Below, piece after piece: positions 10,187 through 17,137 of a stretch of 48,539 nucleotides of DNA (positions are counted from its first letter, which is position 1; every line of letters begins with the position of its first letter). This DNA is from Sphingobacteriales bacterium. Its GTDB lineage: Bacteria > Bacteroidota > Bacteroidia > Chitinophagales > Chitinophagaceae. Location: assembly GCA_023251235.1 (NCBI GenBank), contig JAHEZE010000005.1, forward strand, positions 13,144 to 61,682, written 5' to 3'. A program made the translations under genes and the position numbers. The notes beneath the pieces were generated by a model that made no database searches, had not been told where the DNA came from, and saw nothing but the letters and a program-made list of their open reading frames with translations.

Positions 10187-10194
10187 TATCTTTG
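10187..10194 (+). promoter_or_regulatory. -7 box of the rpsU promoter
   Basis: TATCTTTG is a full match to TAnnTTTG, 35 bp before the rpsU start. The upstream stretch is T-rich with no perfect TTG at the usual distance. Confidence 0.65.
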
Positions 10195-10211
10195 CGATCC
10201 TAAAAAATACC

Positions 10212-10220
10212 GGAGGAGGT
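10212..10220 (+). promoter_or_regulatory. Strong Shine-Dalgarno site of rpsU
   Basis: GGAGGAGGT lies 9 nt before the rpsU ATG and can pair with the anti-Shine-Dalgarno ACCTCC of 16S rRNA. Other genes here lack such a site. In Bacteroidota the 16S 3' tail is normally masked on the ribosome with bS21 contributing, and a strong site on rpsU is reported to give autoregulation (Flavobacterium johnsoniae work). Confidence 0.8.
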
Positions 10221-10229
10221 ATATTAATT

Positions 10230-10427
10230 ATGTTGATTATTGATTCAAAAGATTGCGAAAACATAGACAAGGCTCTTAAAAAGTACAAAAAGAAGTTTGA
10301 AAAGAGTAAAGTATTGCTGCAGTTACGTGCACGTCAATCTTTCATGAAGCCCTCAGTTAAACGCCGGGGGGAGATTTTGAAAGCAGTTTACAAACAAAAT
10401 TTAGCCATCGGTAAGATCGAAAGTTAA
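10230..10427 (+). CDS. rpsU: 30S ribosomal protein bS21
   Basis: A 65-residue basic protein (MLIIDSKDCENIDKALKKYKKKFEKSKVLLQLRARQ... in the + frame) that matches bS21 in size and in the central KKKFEKSKVLLQLRARQ region. It binds the 30S platform near the 3' end of 16S rRNA. In Bacteroidota it takes part in hiding the anti-Shine-Dalgarno sequence, so the strong site 9 nt upstream is probably a feedback sensor: ribosomes lacking bS21 would translate this message best. A -7 box lies at 10187-10194, and a strong hairpin at 10452-10483 ends the unit just before xerC. Confidence 0.95.
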   Translation: MLIIDSKDCENIDKALKKYKKKFEKSKVLLQLRARQSFMKPSVKRRGEILKAVYKQNLAIGKIES

Positions 10428-10451
10428 TTACCGTGGTAATATATTTATAAG

Positions 10452-10491
10452 ATAGCTGCAAAGTTTAATAGCTTTGCAGCTATTTTATTTT
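10452..10491 (+). terminator. Terminator of rpsU, abutting the xerC start
   Basis: A perfect 12-bp stem (10452-10463 with 10472-10483) with an 8-nt loop is followed by TTTTATTT. The T-run ends at the xerC ATG (10492). Confidence 0.85.
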
Positions 10492-11397
10492 ATGGATCCA
10501 ATGACCCTTCCGGAAATCCAATCCTTTATTGATTACCTGAAATTTGAAAGAAGGTATTCTTCACTGACTATTCGTGCATATAAAGTTGACCTTGAACAGT
10601 TTTTTTATTTTCTTCAACTTCAGTATGGGCAAATAAAACCAGAAGAAATAAACCATAGTTTTATCCGAAGCTGGCTGACATTTCTGAAAGAACAGGAAAT
10701 TTCAACCCGAACAATCAACCGGAAAATTTCAACGCTGAAATCATTTTTTAAATTTCATTTAAAGCAGGGTACTATTCAACATACCCCGATGAGCAAAGTA
10801 ATTTCTCCAAAAATCAGTAAAAGATTACCTGTCTTTATTAAAGAAGAAGATATTGCAAACCTTATTTCAAATTTGAAAAATAATTCTGAGGATTGGGAAA
10901 GTCAGAATTCAAAAATGCTGATACTTCTTTTTTATGCAACAGGTATCCGATTAAATGAATTAATAAATCTCCGGGAAAGCCAGATTGATTATTATAAAAA
11001 GCAGATTAAGGTTCTTGGCAAAGGGAATAAAGAAAGAATAATACCTGTGGGAAAAGAAATAATTGGACATATTAAAGATTACATCCAAAGCAAAAGAAAA
11101 GAATTTAAAAAGACAGATGATGTATTTTTGGTAACATCAAAAGGAATGAAGCTTTACCCCAGGTATGCATATAAATTAGTGAATGATATATTGAATGAAA
11201 CAGTAAAAACCCTTGATAAAAAGAGTCCGCATGTACTTAGGCATACGTTTGCCACCCATTTAATGAATAACGGGGCCAATTTGGAAGCTGTAAAAGAACT
11301 ACTTGGTCATGCAAGCCTGGCTACTACCCAGGTGTACACTCATAATACGATCGGGAAATTAAAAGATGTTTACAAAAGATCACATCCCAAAGCATAG
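10492..11397 (+). CDS. xerC: Tyrosine recombinase XerC-like
   Basis: A 301-residue tyrosine recombinase when started at ATG 10492 (the next ATG, 10501, is also possible). The N-terminal SAM-like DNA-binding domain covers about 1-95 (FIDYLKFERRYSSLTIRAYKVDLEQF). The catalytic set is complete: R153 (TGIRLNELI), the beta-hairpin K near 177, H247 and R250 (HVLRHTFATH), H273 (LLGHAS) and Y282 (QVYTH). It should resolve chromosome dimers at dif with a partner recombinase. Upstream in-frame codons lie inside the rpsU terminator hairpin, so a start there is unlikely. The neighbourhood rpsU-xerC-hpf-tRNA-tuf is common in this phylum, as I recall. Whether it is XerC or XerD in function cannot be settled by reading. 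Confidence 0.9.
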   Translation: MDPMTLPEIQSFIDYLKFERRYSSLTIRAYKVDLEQFFYFLQLQYGQIKPEEINHSFIRSWLTFLKEQEISTRTINRKISTLKSFFKFHLKQGTIQHTPMSKVISPKISKRLPVFIKEEDIANLISNLKNNSEDWESQNSKMLILLFYATGIRLNELINLRESQIDYYKKQIKVLGKGNKERIIPVGKEIIGHIKDYIQSKRKEFKKTDDVFLVTSKGMKLYPRYAYKLVNDILNETVKTLDKKSPHVLRHTFATHLMNNGANLEAVKELLGHASLATTQVYTHNTIGKLKDVYKRSHPKA

Positions 11398-11427
11398 ATT
11401 TAACAGCCTAAGAACAATAAAATTTAA

Positions 11428-11453
11428 CCAAATAATATTTGGAATATTTTTTA
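11428..11453 (+). terminator. AT-rich hairpin after xerC, possible terminator
   Basis: CCAAATA-A-TATTTGG (11428-11442) is a perfect inverted repeat 30 bp after the xerC stop and is followed by a T-rich tract. The stem is weak. Confidence 0.4.
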
Positions 11454-11558
11454 TTTCGTATTAACTTCATAAGGAACCAAACGATAAGCCTATGTAACAA
11501 AACCTAAAAGCAAAATCAAGTTCTTTATTTATTAATTCACCTAAAAAATGCGATTGCT

Positions 11559-11858
11559 ATGAATGTGAAGATTCAAACAGTTCGTTTCGATGCGGACGAT
11601 AAACTAGTGGGTTACATTAATCAGAAATTGCAAAAACTTAAAGTATTCCACGACCGCATTGTAAAAGTAGATGTGTTCCTGAAACTCGATAATGTGATGC
11701 ATACCATTAAAGACAAAATCGCAGAAATCAGAGTACACGTACCCCGTCACAATTTTTTTGCAAAAACAACCAGTAAATCATTTGAGGAGTCGTTTGATGA
11801 TGCATTTGACTCCTTGTTAATTCAAATAAAAAAGAAAAAAGAAAAACAAGCCGCATAA
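11559..11858 (+). CDS. hpf: Ribosome hibernation-promoting factor (HPF/RaiA family, short form)
   Basis: A 99-residue protein with the beta-alpha-beta-beta-beta-alpha pattern of HPF/YfiA: NVKIQTVRFDADDKLVGYINQKLQKLKVFHDRIVKVDVFLKL, then the basic strand region and a lysine-rich tail. These proteins sit in the mRNA/tRNA channel of the 30S subunit and silence or pair ribosomes in slow growth. It lacks the long-HPF dimerisation domain. A four-codon frame (ATG 11548 to TGA 11560-11562) overlaps the start ATG 11559-11561 as ATGA, which might couple translation, but could be chance. A strong terminator follows at once. Confidence 0.88.
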   Translation: MNVKIQTVRFDADDKLVGYINQKLQKLKVFHDRIVKVDVFLKLDNVMHTIKDKIAEIRVHVPRHNFFAKTTSKSFEESFDDAFDSLLIQIKKKKEKQAA

Positions 11859-11865
11859 ATTCTTC

Positions 11866-11894
11866 AAGATCCCGACTCGTCGGGATCTTTTTTC
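11866..11894 (+). terminator. Terminator of hpf
   Basis: A perfect 10-bp stem AAGATCCCGA/TCGGGATCTT (11866-11875 with 11880-11889), loop CTCG, followed by TTTTTC. It belongs to the TCCCG/CGGGA hairpin class that recurs in this window. Confidence 0.9.
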
Positions 11895-11951
11895 TTTCTC
11901 ATTTTCAATTCAATAAATAAGTTCAAAATTTTTCCAATTGGCAAATTCCCT

Positions 11952-11959
11952 TACCTTTG
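11952..11959 (+). promoter_or_regulatory. -7 box of the tRNA-tuf unit
   Basis: TACCTTTG matches TAnnTTTG and lies 170 bp before the first tRNA. A short transcript leader would run from about 11966 to 12121. Confidence 0.65.
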
Positions 11960-12034
11960 CTTTCCCAAAAAATGGGGGTAGTTCTTTATTGTTTCGACCG
12001 CCGTAGCTCTAAATAAAGAGGGGGTATGTTAAAT

Positions 12035-12112
12035 GCCACTTTAGTACAATTGATATCCCGATAATTATCGGTAAGATTATTGATAAAAGTCAAGGTGGGA
12101 TTGAAGATTGAA
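12035..12112 (+). pseudogene. tRNA-Thr-like relic carrying a palindrome
   Basis: GCCACTTTAG (12035-12044) is identical to the first 10 bases of the tRNA-Thr at 12122, and the next bases are partly alike (TACAATTGATA against CTCAGCTGGTA). Where an anticodon arm would fall lies the perfect palindrome CCGATAATTATCGG (12058-12071). No usable T-arm or 3' acceptor strand is present, so this is at best a decayed copy. Confidence 0.35.
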
Positions 12113-12121
12113 ATCATTTAC

Positions 12122-12194
12122 GCCACTTTAGCTCAGCTGGTAGAGCAACTGATTTGTAATCAGTAGGTCGTTGGTTCGATTCCGACAAGTGGCT
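12122..12194 (+). tRNA. tRNA-Thr (anticodon TGT)
   Basis: The acceptor stem GCCACTT/AAGTGGC is perfect. D-arm GCTCAGCTGGTAGAGC, anticodon arm ACTGA-TTTGTAA-TCAGT with TGT, and T-arm with GGTTCGATTCC are present, then discriminator T. CCA is not encoded. It is first in the order Thr-Tyr-Gly-Thr-tuf, the same as E. coli thrU-tyrU-glyT-thrT-tufB. Confidence 0.97.
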
Positions 12195-12200
12195 CTAAAC

Positions 12201-12283
12201 GGGCAAGTAGCCAAGTGGCCAACGGCAGCAGACTGTAAATCTGCCCTCTTACGAGTTCGGTGGTTCGAATCCATCCTTGCCCA
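12201..12283 (+). tRNA. tRNA-Tyr (anticodon GTA)
   Basis: An 83-nt class II tRNA with acceptor GGGCAAG/CTTGCCC, anticodon arm GCAGA-CTGTAAA-TCTGC giving GTA, a long variable arm, the T-loop TTCGAAT, and discriminator A. Confidence 0.97.
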
Positions 12284-12288
12284 CTTTA

Positions 12289-12314
12289 TCCTCCAAAGCT
12301 TTAGCGTAGGAGGA
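12289..12314. repeat. Palindromic repeat, TCCTCC/GGAGGA type
   Basis: TCCTCC (12289-12294) and GGAGGA (12309-12314) flank a centre that starts with AAAGCTTTAGCG. The centre is shared with the element at 17660-17685. It fills the gap between tRNA-Tyr and tRNA-Gly and would be part of the tRNA precursor transcript. Confidence 0.7.
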
Positions 12315-12332
12315 ATAGTTCTTTCTAAATAA

Positions 12333-12405
12333 GCGGAAGTAGCTCATTTGGTAGAGCGATAGCCTTCCAAGCTATAGGTGGCGAGTTCGAGCCTCGTCTT
12401 CCGCT
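12333..12405 (+). tRNA. tRNA-Gly (anticodon TCC)
   Basis: Acceptor GCGGAAG/CTTCCGC, anticodon arm ATAGC-CTTCCAA-GCTAT giving TCC, a GCGAG/CTCGT T-arm around TTCGAGC, and discriminator T. Confidence 0.97.
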
Positions 12406-12442
12406 CTTGTTGAGGCCGACCACAAGAATGCCGGCTTAGTCA

Positions 12443-12514
<72 letters not shown>

Positions 12515-12532
12515 CAAAAGATTTTTGAATCT

Positions 12533-12620
12533 CCGTTAAAGAAAAAGAATTCTTGTTTGGGATAGAGCATCCCGATTGGAATCGGGAAGGTCAAGGGTTC
12601 AATTCCCTTTAACGGCTCAA
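12533..12620 (+). pseudogene. Degenerate tRNA-Thr copy with a palindrome as anticodon arm
   Basis: Bases 12588-12620 are identical to 12485-12517 of the tRNA-Thr (33 of 33), covering the variable region, T-arm, 3' acceptor strand and the first bases beyond. Upstream GATAGAGCA (12561-12569) resembles the end of a D-arm, and CCGTTAAAG (12533-12541) pairs perfectly with CTTTAACGG (12607-12615) as a 9-bp acceptor-like stem. The anticodon arm is replaced by TCCCGAT-TGGA-ATCGGGA (12570-12587), which has no normal 7-base loop, so it cannot act as a usual tRNA. Confidence 0.65.
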
Positions 12621-12633
12621 TAGAATTACCGAA

Positions 12634-12649
12634 TCCCGCCGAAGCGGGA
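12634..12649. repeat. TCCCGC-CGAA-GCGGGA hairpin
   Basis: A perfect 6-bp stem with a 4-base loop between the tRNA relic and tuf, without a T-run. It is one of the TCCCG/CGGGA palindromes in the window. Confidence 0.6.
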
Positions 12650-12750
12650 CAAACAGTACAAGTGTGCGACGCAACAAAAGCTTAATAGTAGTAATGTTGC
12701 TGAAAACATAATAAATAAAAATTGTAAACACAATCTAAAAACAGATAACG

Positions 12751-13941
12751 ATGGCAACTAAAGAAACATTTAAAAGGGATAAACCCCACGTTAACGTTGG
12801 TACTATTGGTCATATTGACCACGGTAAAACAACACTTACTGCTGCAATTACAACCATTCTTTCAAAAAGAGGTCTAGCTACAGAAAAAAAGTATGATGAA
12901 ATTGATGCTGCTCCTGAAGAAAAGGAACGAGGTATAACCATCAATACAGCTCACGTAGAATACCAGACGCTCAAAAGACACTATGCTCACGTTGATTGTC
13001 CAGGGCATGCTGACTATGTAAAGAACATGATTACAGGCGCTGCTCAAATGGACGGTGCTATTCTGGTTGTGGCTGCTACCGATGGTCCTATGCCACAAAC
13101 TAAAGAGCATATACTGCTTGCCCGCCAGGTAGGTGTTCCCCGTATGGTAGTATTTATGAACAAGGTTGACCTTGTAGATGATCCGGAACTTCTTGAACTG
13201 GTAGAAATGGAAATTCGTGAATTATTAACTTTCTACGGTTTCGATGGAGAAAATACTCCTATCATTCAAGGATCTGCAACAGGTGCATTAGCTGGTGAAG
13301 AAAAATGGCTAAAAGCTATTGATGAATTGATGGATGCAGTCGACAGTTATATTCCGCTGCCGCCACGTCCGGTTGATCTGCCATTCCTGATGTCGGTTGA
13401 AGACGTATTTTCAATCACGGGTCGTGGTACAGTGGCTACCGGTCGTATCGAAAGAGGTCGCATTAAAGTGGGTGAACCAGTTGAGATTGTTGGATTGATT
13501 CCTCAGCCGCTTGCTTCTGTAGTAACTGGTGTAGAAATGTTCCGCAAATTACTTGATGAGGGTGAGGCTGGTGACAACGCTGGTCTGTTATTGCGTGGAA
13601 TTGAAAAAACACAGATCCGCCGTGGTATGGTAATTTGTAAACCCGGTTCTATTACACCACATACGGATTTCAAATGTGAAGTGTACGTTTTAAGTAAAGA
13701 AGAAGGTGGTCGCCATACTCCTTTTTTCCAAAAATATCGTCCTCAGTTTTATTTTAGAACTACCGATGTAACGGGAGAAGTAGAATTGCCAGCAGGCACA
13801 GAAATGGTAATGCCTGGTGATAACTGTGCTTTGACTGTGAGGTTGATTCAGCCAATTGCGATGGAGAAGGGTTTGAAGTTCGCTATCCGTGAAGGCGGTC
13901 GTACAGTTGGTGCCGGACAGGTAACTGAGATATTGAAGTAA
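12751..13941 (+). CDS. tuf: Translation elongation factor EF-Tu
   Basis: A 396-residue EF-Tu of normal length. G-domain motifs are GHIDHGKT (about 20-27), the switch I region with [13 protein letters not shown], and NKVD; domains 2 and 3 follow, ending [10 protein letters not shown]. It brings aminoacyl-tRNA to the ribosome with GTP. It follows four tRNA genes after a 130-bp stretch holding the tRNA relic and a hairpin, so it is probably co-transcribed with them from 11952-11959. No second tuf is seen in the window. Confidence 0.98.
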   Translation: MATKETFKRDKPHVNVGTIGHIDHGKTTLTAAITTILSKRGLATEKKYDEIDAAPEEKERGITINTAHVEYQTLKRHYAHVDCPGHADYVKNMITGAAQMDGAILVVAATDGPMPQTKEHILLARQVGVPRMVVFMNKVDLVDDPELLELVEMEIRELLTFYGFDGENTPIIQGSATGALAGEEKWLKAIDELMDAVDSYIPLPPRPVDLPFLMSVEDVFSITGRGTVATGRIERGRIKVGEPVEIVGLIPQPLASVVTGVEMFRKLLDEGEAGDNAGLLLRGIEKTQIRRGMVICKPGSITPHTDFKCEVYVLSKEEGGRHTPFFQKYRPQFYFRTTDVTGEVELPAGTEMVMPGDNCALTVRLIQPIAMEKGLKFAIREGGRTVGAGQVTEILK

Positions 13942-13945
13942 AAAA

Positions 13946-13976
13946 AGCTACGAGCTACGAGCTTTTAGCTATGAGC
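13946..13976. repeat. AGCTACGAGC word repeat after tuf
   Basis: AGCTACGAGCTACGAGC, then TTTTAGCTATGAGC, lies 5 bp after the tuf stop. The same words recur at 24538-24632 and 43010-43078. Confidence 0.65.
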
Positions 13977-13999
13977 CGAAAGTTTTTGTCAAAGATTTA

Positions 14000-14007
14000 T
14001 ATCTTTG
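14000..14007 (+). promoter_or_regulatory. -7 box before tRNA-Trp, secE and nusG
   Basis: TATCTTTG matches TAnnTTTG 52 bp before tRNA-Trp. A leader hairpin TAAAAGCT/AGCTTTTA (14018-14025 with 14044-14051) sits between it and the tRNA. Confidence 0.6.
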
Positions 14008-14058
14008 TAACATAATTTAAAAGCTGTTTCGGTAACACGGAATAGCTTTTAGCTTTCT

Positions 14059-14129
14059 ACGGGCATATTTCAATGGTAGAATGAAGGTCTCCAAAACCTT
14101 AGATCTGGGTTCGAATCCTAGTGCCCGTG
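14059..14129 (+). tRNA. tRNA-Trp (anticodon CCA)
   Basis: Acceptor ACGGGCA/TGCCCGT is perfect, anticodon arm AAGGT-CTCCAAA-ACCTT gives CCA, the T-loop is TTCGAAT, and the discriminator is G. It lies between tuf and secE, a common bacterial order. Confidence 0.97.
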
Positions 14130-14134
14130 CTGAG

Positions 14135-14201
14135 AATTTTGAAATTGGGAAAAGTGCAATCTTAAAATTTCCCAATTTCCCAATTAGCAAATTTCAAAAT
14201 T
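14135..14201. repeat. Nested inverted repeats in the secE leader
   Basis: AATTTTGAAATT (14135-14146) pairs with 14190-14201, and GAAATTGGGAAA (14141-14152) pairs with TTTCCCAATTTC (14168-14179). The left arms overlap, so the two 12-bp stems exclude each other. CCCAATTTCCCAATT is also a short direct repeat. Confidence 0.6.
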
Positions 14202-14207
14202 GAAAAC

Positions 14208-14399
14208 ATGAACAAGATTACGACTTATTTTAAAGAGAGCTACAAGGAATTGATGGAAAAAGTAACATGGCCAACATGGAGCCAGTTACAACAATCTACT
14301 ATGATTGTTATAATAGCAACATTGGTTATTACTTCATTGATATGGGTGATGGATTTTCTTATTAATGGGGGATTAAAATTCATTTATAATTTTATATAA
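14208..14399 (+). CDS. secE: Preprotein translocase subunit SecE
   Basis: A 63-residue single-span SecE. The amphipathic region before the membrane carries ELMEKVTWPTWSQL, the conserved E-x-x-K-V-x-W-P box, followed by one helix (about 31-50). It clamps SecY in the inner-membrane channel. It is the short one-span form, lies 2 bp before nusG, and follows tRNA-Trp with a repeat-rich leader. No Shine-Dalgarno site is seen. Confidence 0.95.
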   Translation: MNKITTYFKESYKELMEKVTWPTWSQLQQSTMIVIIATLVITSLIWVMDFLINGGLKFIYNFI

Positions 14400-14401
14400 G
14401 A

Positions 14402-14980
14402 ATGGAATCTGCAAATCAGCAAAATACTCAGCTAGCCGAGACCAAGTGGTATGTGCTCCGGGTAGTTAGCGGTAAGGAAAAAAAGGTAAAAGAATACCTT
14501 GATAAAGAGGTATCCCGAAGCGGCTGGGATAAAGTCGTAAAACAGGTATTTCTGCCGGTAGAAAAAGTGTATAAAGTACAAAATGGGAAAAAAGTTATGC
14601 GTGAACGTAACTATTATCCGGGCTATGTAATGATTGAAATTTCTGAAGGAAAACTTTCAGATGATTTGAGGGATACAATCAAGAACATATCTAATGTTAT
14701 TCATTTTCTGGGCAAAGAACATCCAATTGCTTTACGTAAGGCCGAAGTGAATAAAATGCTGGGTAAAATGGATGAAATGGCAGAAGCAGGCGGCGTAAGT
14801 ATGAGTGAACCGTTTATTGTGGGAGAAACGATTAAGATTATTGAAGGACCCTTTAATGATTTTAACGGAGTGATAGAAGATGTAAATGATGAAAAAAAGA
14901 AACTGAAAGTGACAGTAAAAATTTTCGGCCGCTCTACACCAGTTGAACTGAATTATATGCAGGTGGAAAAGATTAATTAA
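14402..14980 (+). CDS. nusG: Transcription termination/antitermination factor NusG
   Basis: A 192-residue NusG. The NGN domain (about 12-115) begins KWYVLRVVSGKEKKVKEYL and contains YYPGYVMIEI; a C-terminal KOW domain (about 135-190) has FIVGETIKIIEGPFNDFNGVIEDV. It binds RNA polymerase and, through KOW, ribosomal protein S10 or Rho. The gene directly follows secE, and a strong terminator 27 bp later ends the unit. The usual next gene, rplK, is displaced 2.2 kb downstream by an LTA-synthase-like gene. Confidence 0.97.
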   Translation: MESANQQNTQLAETKWYVLRVVSGKEKKVKEYLDKEVSRSGWDKVVKQVFLPVEKVYKVQNGKKVMRERNYYPGYVMIEISEGKLSDDLRDTIKNISNVIHFLGKEHPIALRKAEVNKMLGKMDEMAEAGGVSMSEPFIVGETIKIIEGPFNDFNGVIEDVNDEKKKLKVTVKIFGRSTPVELNYMQVEKIN

Positions 14981-15007
14981 TAATATTAAAACCTATTTTA
15001 GTAAAAG

Positions 15008-15041
15008 GCAATCTAATAATTCAGATTGCTTTTTTAATTTT
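15008..15041 (+). terminator. Terminator of secE-nusG
   Basis: Stem GCAATCT/AGATTGC (15008-15014 with 15023-15029), an 8-nt loop, then TTTTTTAATTTT. It uncouples nusG from the next gene. Confidence 0.85.
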
Positions 15042-15045
15042 AGAA

Positions 15046-16890
15046 ATGCTCAAAAGAATTTTATTTATACTGGCTTATATTTTTGCTTGGGTGGTTTTTT
15101 TTGAAATTGCCCGTGTATTCTTTCTTTTTTCTACCTGGCAATATGCAAGCAGGGTTCCGGCTTATTTAGTTTTTCAAAGTTTATGGTATGGGTTAAAAAT
15201 GGACCTTTCAATGGCTTGTTATATTGCAATATCCGTTTGTTTGTTTGCCATCGCAGGTTTGTTTCTTCCTTTCTTCCGAACCAGGAAAATTTATCTTTTC
15301 TATACGGGAATAATTTTATTTATCATTTTATTATTGATAGTTACAGATGCTGAAATATATAAAGCATGGGGAACCAGAATTGATTTTACACCTCTGAAAT
15401 ATCTTTTTTATCCAAAAGAAGTATGGGCTTCCATCAGCCATCTTCCTGTTTTTTTTATTCTTTTTATTTTACTTATAGTCTATATTTTTTTGCTACTTAT
15501 TTTTAGAAATATTTTTATTAAAACACAACCATTATTAAATAGTATACGATTCAGATGGATTCAGTTAATCGTAACGCTTCTTTTTATGTGCGTTTTGATT
15601 GTACCTATCCGGGGTGGATTTCAGTTGTCTCCATTAAATCAAAGTAGTGTTTATTTCTGTAATAATCAGTTTGCAAACAATGCAGCATTGAATGCTTGCT
15701 GGAATTTTATGTATTCAGTCATCCGGATGAATCAATTGAATAATAATCCGTATGTGTATTTGACTGAACAACAGGCAACCGAAATAACAAACTCACTCTT
15801 TATTTCTGAAGGGAAAACTGAACAAGTAGTAAAAGATTCCGGATCAGTAAAACCAAACATTATTATTATTACGTGGGAAAGTTTTACAGAAAAGTCTCTG
15901 GCTGTAAAGGTTGATGGCAAATCAGTCATTAAATATTTTCCGGAGTTAAAGAAGGAAGGAATTTATTTCAGTAATTGTTATTCTTCAGGAGATAGAACAG
16001 ACAAAGGAATCAGTGCCATCTTAAGTAGTTATCCTGCATTGCCAAAAGGGTCAATTGTAAATTATCCGGACAAAAATGCAAGGTTGCAGGGGGTAGGAAA
16101 TTTGTTGGAAAAAAGTGGATATTCAACAGGTTTTTATTATGGTGGAGAGGCGGAATTTGCGAACATTAAAAGCTATATCTCTGCCCAGAAATTTCAAACT
16201 CTTACTACTAAAGAAAATTTTAATAAATCTGACATGAACTCAAAATGGGGAGCACATGATGGAGTAGTAGTAAAAAGATTACTATCGGATATTCCAACTA
16301 TTCAACAACCTTTTTTTATTACATGGCTAACTATAAGCAGCCATGAACCATATGAAACTCCGATACCTTCTGTATTTAAAGAAAATGATAAACAAACCAA
16401 GTTTCTTAATTCTCTTCATTATGCAGATTCTTGTGTAAATGAGTTCATTCAGGGGTTAAAAAAAATGCCTTTTTGGGGAAATACAATTGTAATTATTTCA
16501 GCAGATCATGGTCATTACATGCCAATAACAGGTAAAAGGGCGGACGATTATCGGATACCTGTATTATGGTTGGGGGGTGCATTGAAAAAAACAAATATTG
16601 TTGTTGATAAAACAGTAAGTCAACTTGATATTGCAGGAAGTTTACTTACTCAGCTTCATTTTAAGGAAAATCCTTTCCGATTTAGCAAAAATGTATTTGA
16701 TTCTTCGTCAAAGCACTGGGCTTTTTTTACTTTCAACGATGGAATCGGATATATTACCGACAGCAGTAGATTACTATTTGATAATGTAGGAAAGAGAGTT
16801 GTTTTTGAAGAGGGAAAAGTTAATAAAGAACAGATTAATAATGCAAAAGCCCTGGTGCAGATATTATATTCTGATTTTTTAAAGAAGTAA
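15046..16890 (+). CDS. LTA synthase family sulfatase-fold membrane enzyme
   Basis: A 614-residue protein with about five membrane segments in the first 200 residues, followed by a periplasmic alkaline-phosphatase/sulfatase domain. Catalytic-type residues are visible: IIIITWESF with E278, the probable nucleophile T318 in SGDRTDKG, and ADHGHY with D487 and H488 for metal. The family includes lipoteichoic acid synthases and, in Gram-negatives, phosphoglycerol or phosphoethanolamine transferases, so here it may modify a periplasmic glycan or lipid; the substrate is unknown. ATG start 5 bp after the nusG terminator. Its place between nusG and rplK is unusual. Confidence 0.85.
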   Translation: MLKRILFILAYIFAWVVFFEIARVFFLFSTWQYASRVPAYLVFQSLWYGLKMDLSMACYIAISVCLFAIAGLFLPFFRTRKIYLFYTGIILFIILLLIVTDAEIYKAWGTRIDFTPLKYLFYPKEVWASISHLPVFFILFILLIVYIFLLLIFRNIFIKTQPLLNSIRFRWIQLIVTLLFMCVLIVPIRGGFQLSPLNQSSVYFCNNQFANNAALNACWNFMYSVIRMNQLNNNPYVYLTEQQATEITNSLFISEGKTEQVVKDSGSVKPNIIIITWESFTEKSLAVKVDGKSVIKYFPELKKEGIYFSNCYSSGDRTDKGISAILSSYPALPKGSIVNYPDKNARLQGVGNLLEKSGYSTGFYYGGEAEFANIKSYISAQKFQTLTTKENFNKSDMNSKWGAHDGVVVKRLLSDIPTIQQPFFITWLTISSHEPYETPIPSVFKENDKQTKFLNSLHYADSCVNEFIQGLKKMPFWGNTIVIISADHGHYMPITGKRADDYRIPVLWLGGALKKTNIVVDKTVSQLDIAGSLLTQLHFKENPFRFSKNVFDSSSKHWAFFTFNDGIGYITDSSRLLFDNVGKRVVFEEGKVNKEQINNAKALVQILYSDFLKK

Positions 16891-17041
16891 TTTTCATTAT
16901 TGCTGATTAAAATTATCCCAAAGGGATCCCTTAGGAACCGGACGATGAAAGGATTACGCAGCAATCAAAACCCAATTAAGGAGATGAACCTGCTATCAAA
17001 AAATTCTTTTTCAAAACCTTTTTCAATAAGGCATTTGCCCA

Positions 17042-17049
17042 TATCTTTG
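17042..17049 (+). promoter_or_regulatory. -7 box of the rplK-rplA-rplJ-rplL unit
   Basis: TATCTTTG matches TAnnTTTG. It would give a leader of about 155 nt with two hairpins before rplK, a reasonable place for ribosomal-protein feedback control, though no L1-binding fold was recognised. Confidence 0.55.
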
Positions 17050-17073
17050 CCGCCCCAATTAGTTCTTTCTTTG

Positions 17074-17100
17074 TCCGCCATAGTTTAAACGATGGCGGGA
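17074..17100. repeat. Palindromic repeat, TCCGCC/GGCGGG type
   Basis: CCGCCAT (17075-17081) pairs with ATGGCGG (17092-17098) around GTTTAAAC. It is in the rplK leader and is related to the elements at 17111-17137 and 17660-17685. Confidence 0.65.
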
Positions 17101-17110
17101 GAATGGAAAT

Positions 17111-17137
17111 CCAGCCTTCGCCAAAAGCTACGGCTGG
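17111..17137. repeat. Palindromic repeat, CCAGCC/GGCTGG type
   Basis: CCAGCC (17111-17116) pairs with GGCTGG (17132-17137). The centre TTCGCCAAAAGCTAC resembles the TTCGCCAAAGCTTTAGCG part of the 17660 element. Confidence 0.6.

Noticed and set aside
10132-10229. FMN riboswitch upstream of ribE
   Set aside because: The gap is only 98 bp, shared with rpsU, and no conserved RFN-type stems were seen.
10474-10491. Longer xerC start at TTG
   Set aside because: Those codons fall in the 3' arm and T-run of the rpsU terminator.
12533-12620. A fifth functional tRNA before tuf
   Set aside because: There is no 7-base anticodon loop and the D-arm is disrupted; it is better seen as a relic.
16900-17088. 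62-codon plus-strand frame after the LTA-synthase-like gene
   Set aside because: No family resemblance, low-complexity residues, and it overlaps the -7 box and a palindrome of the rplK leader.
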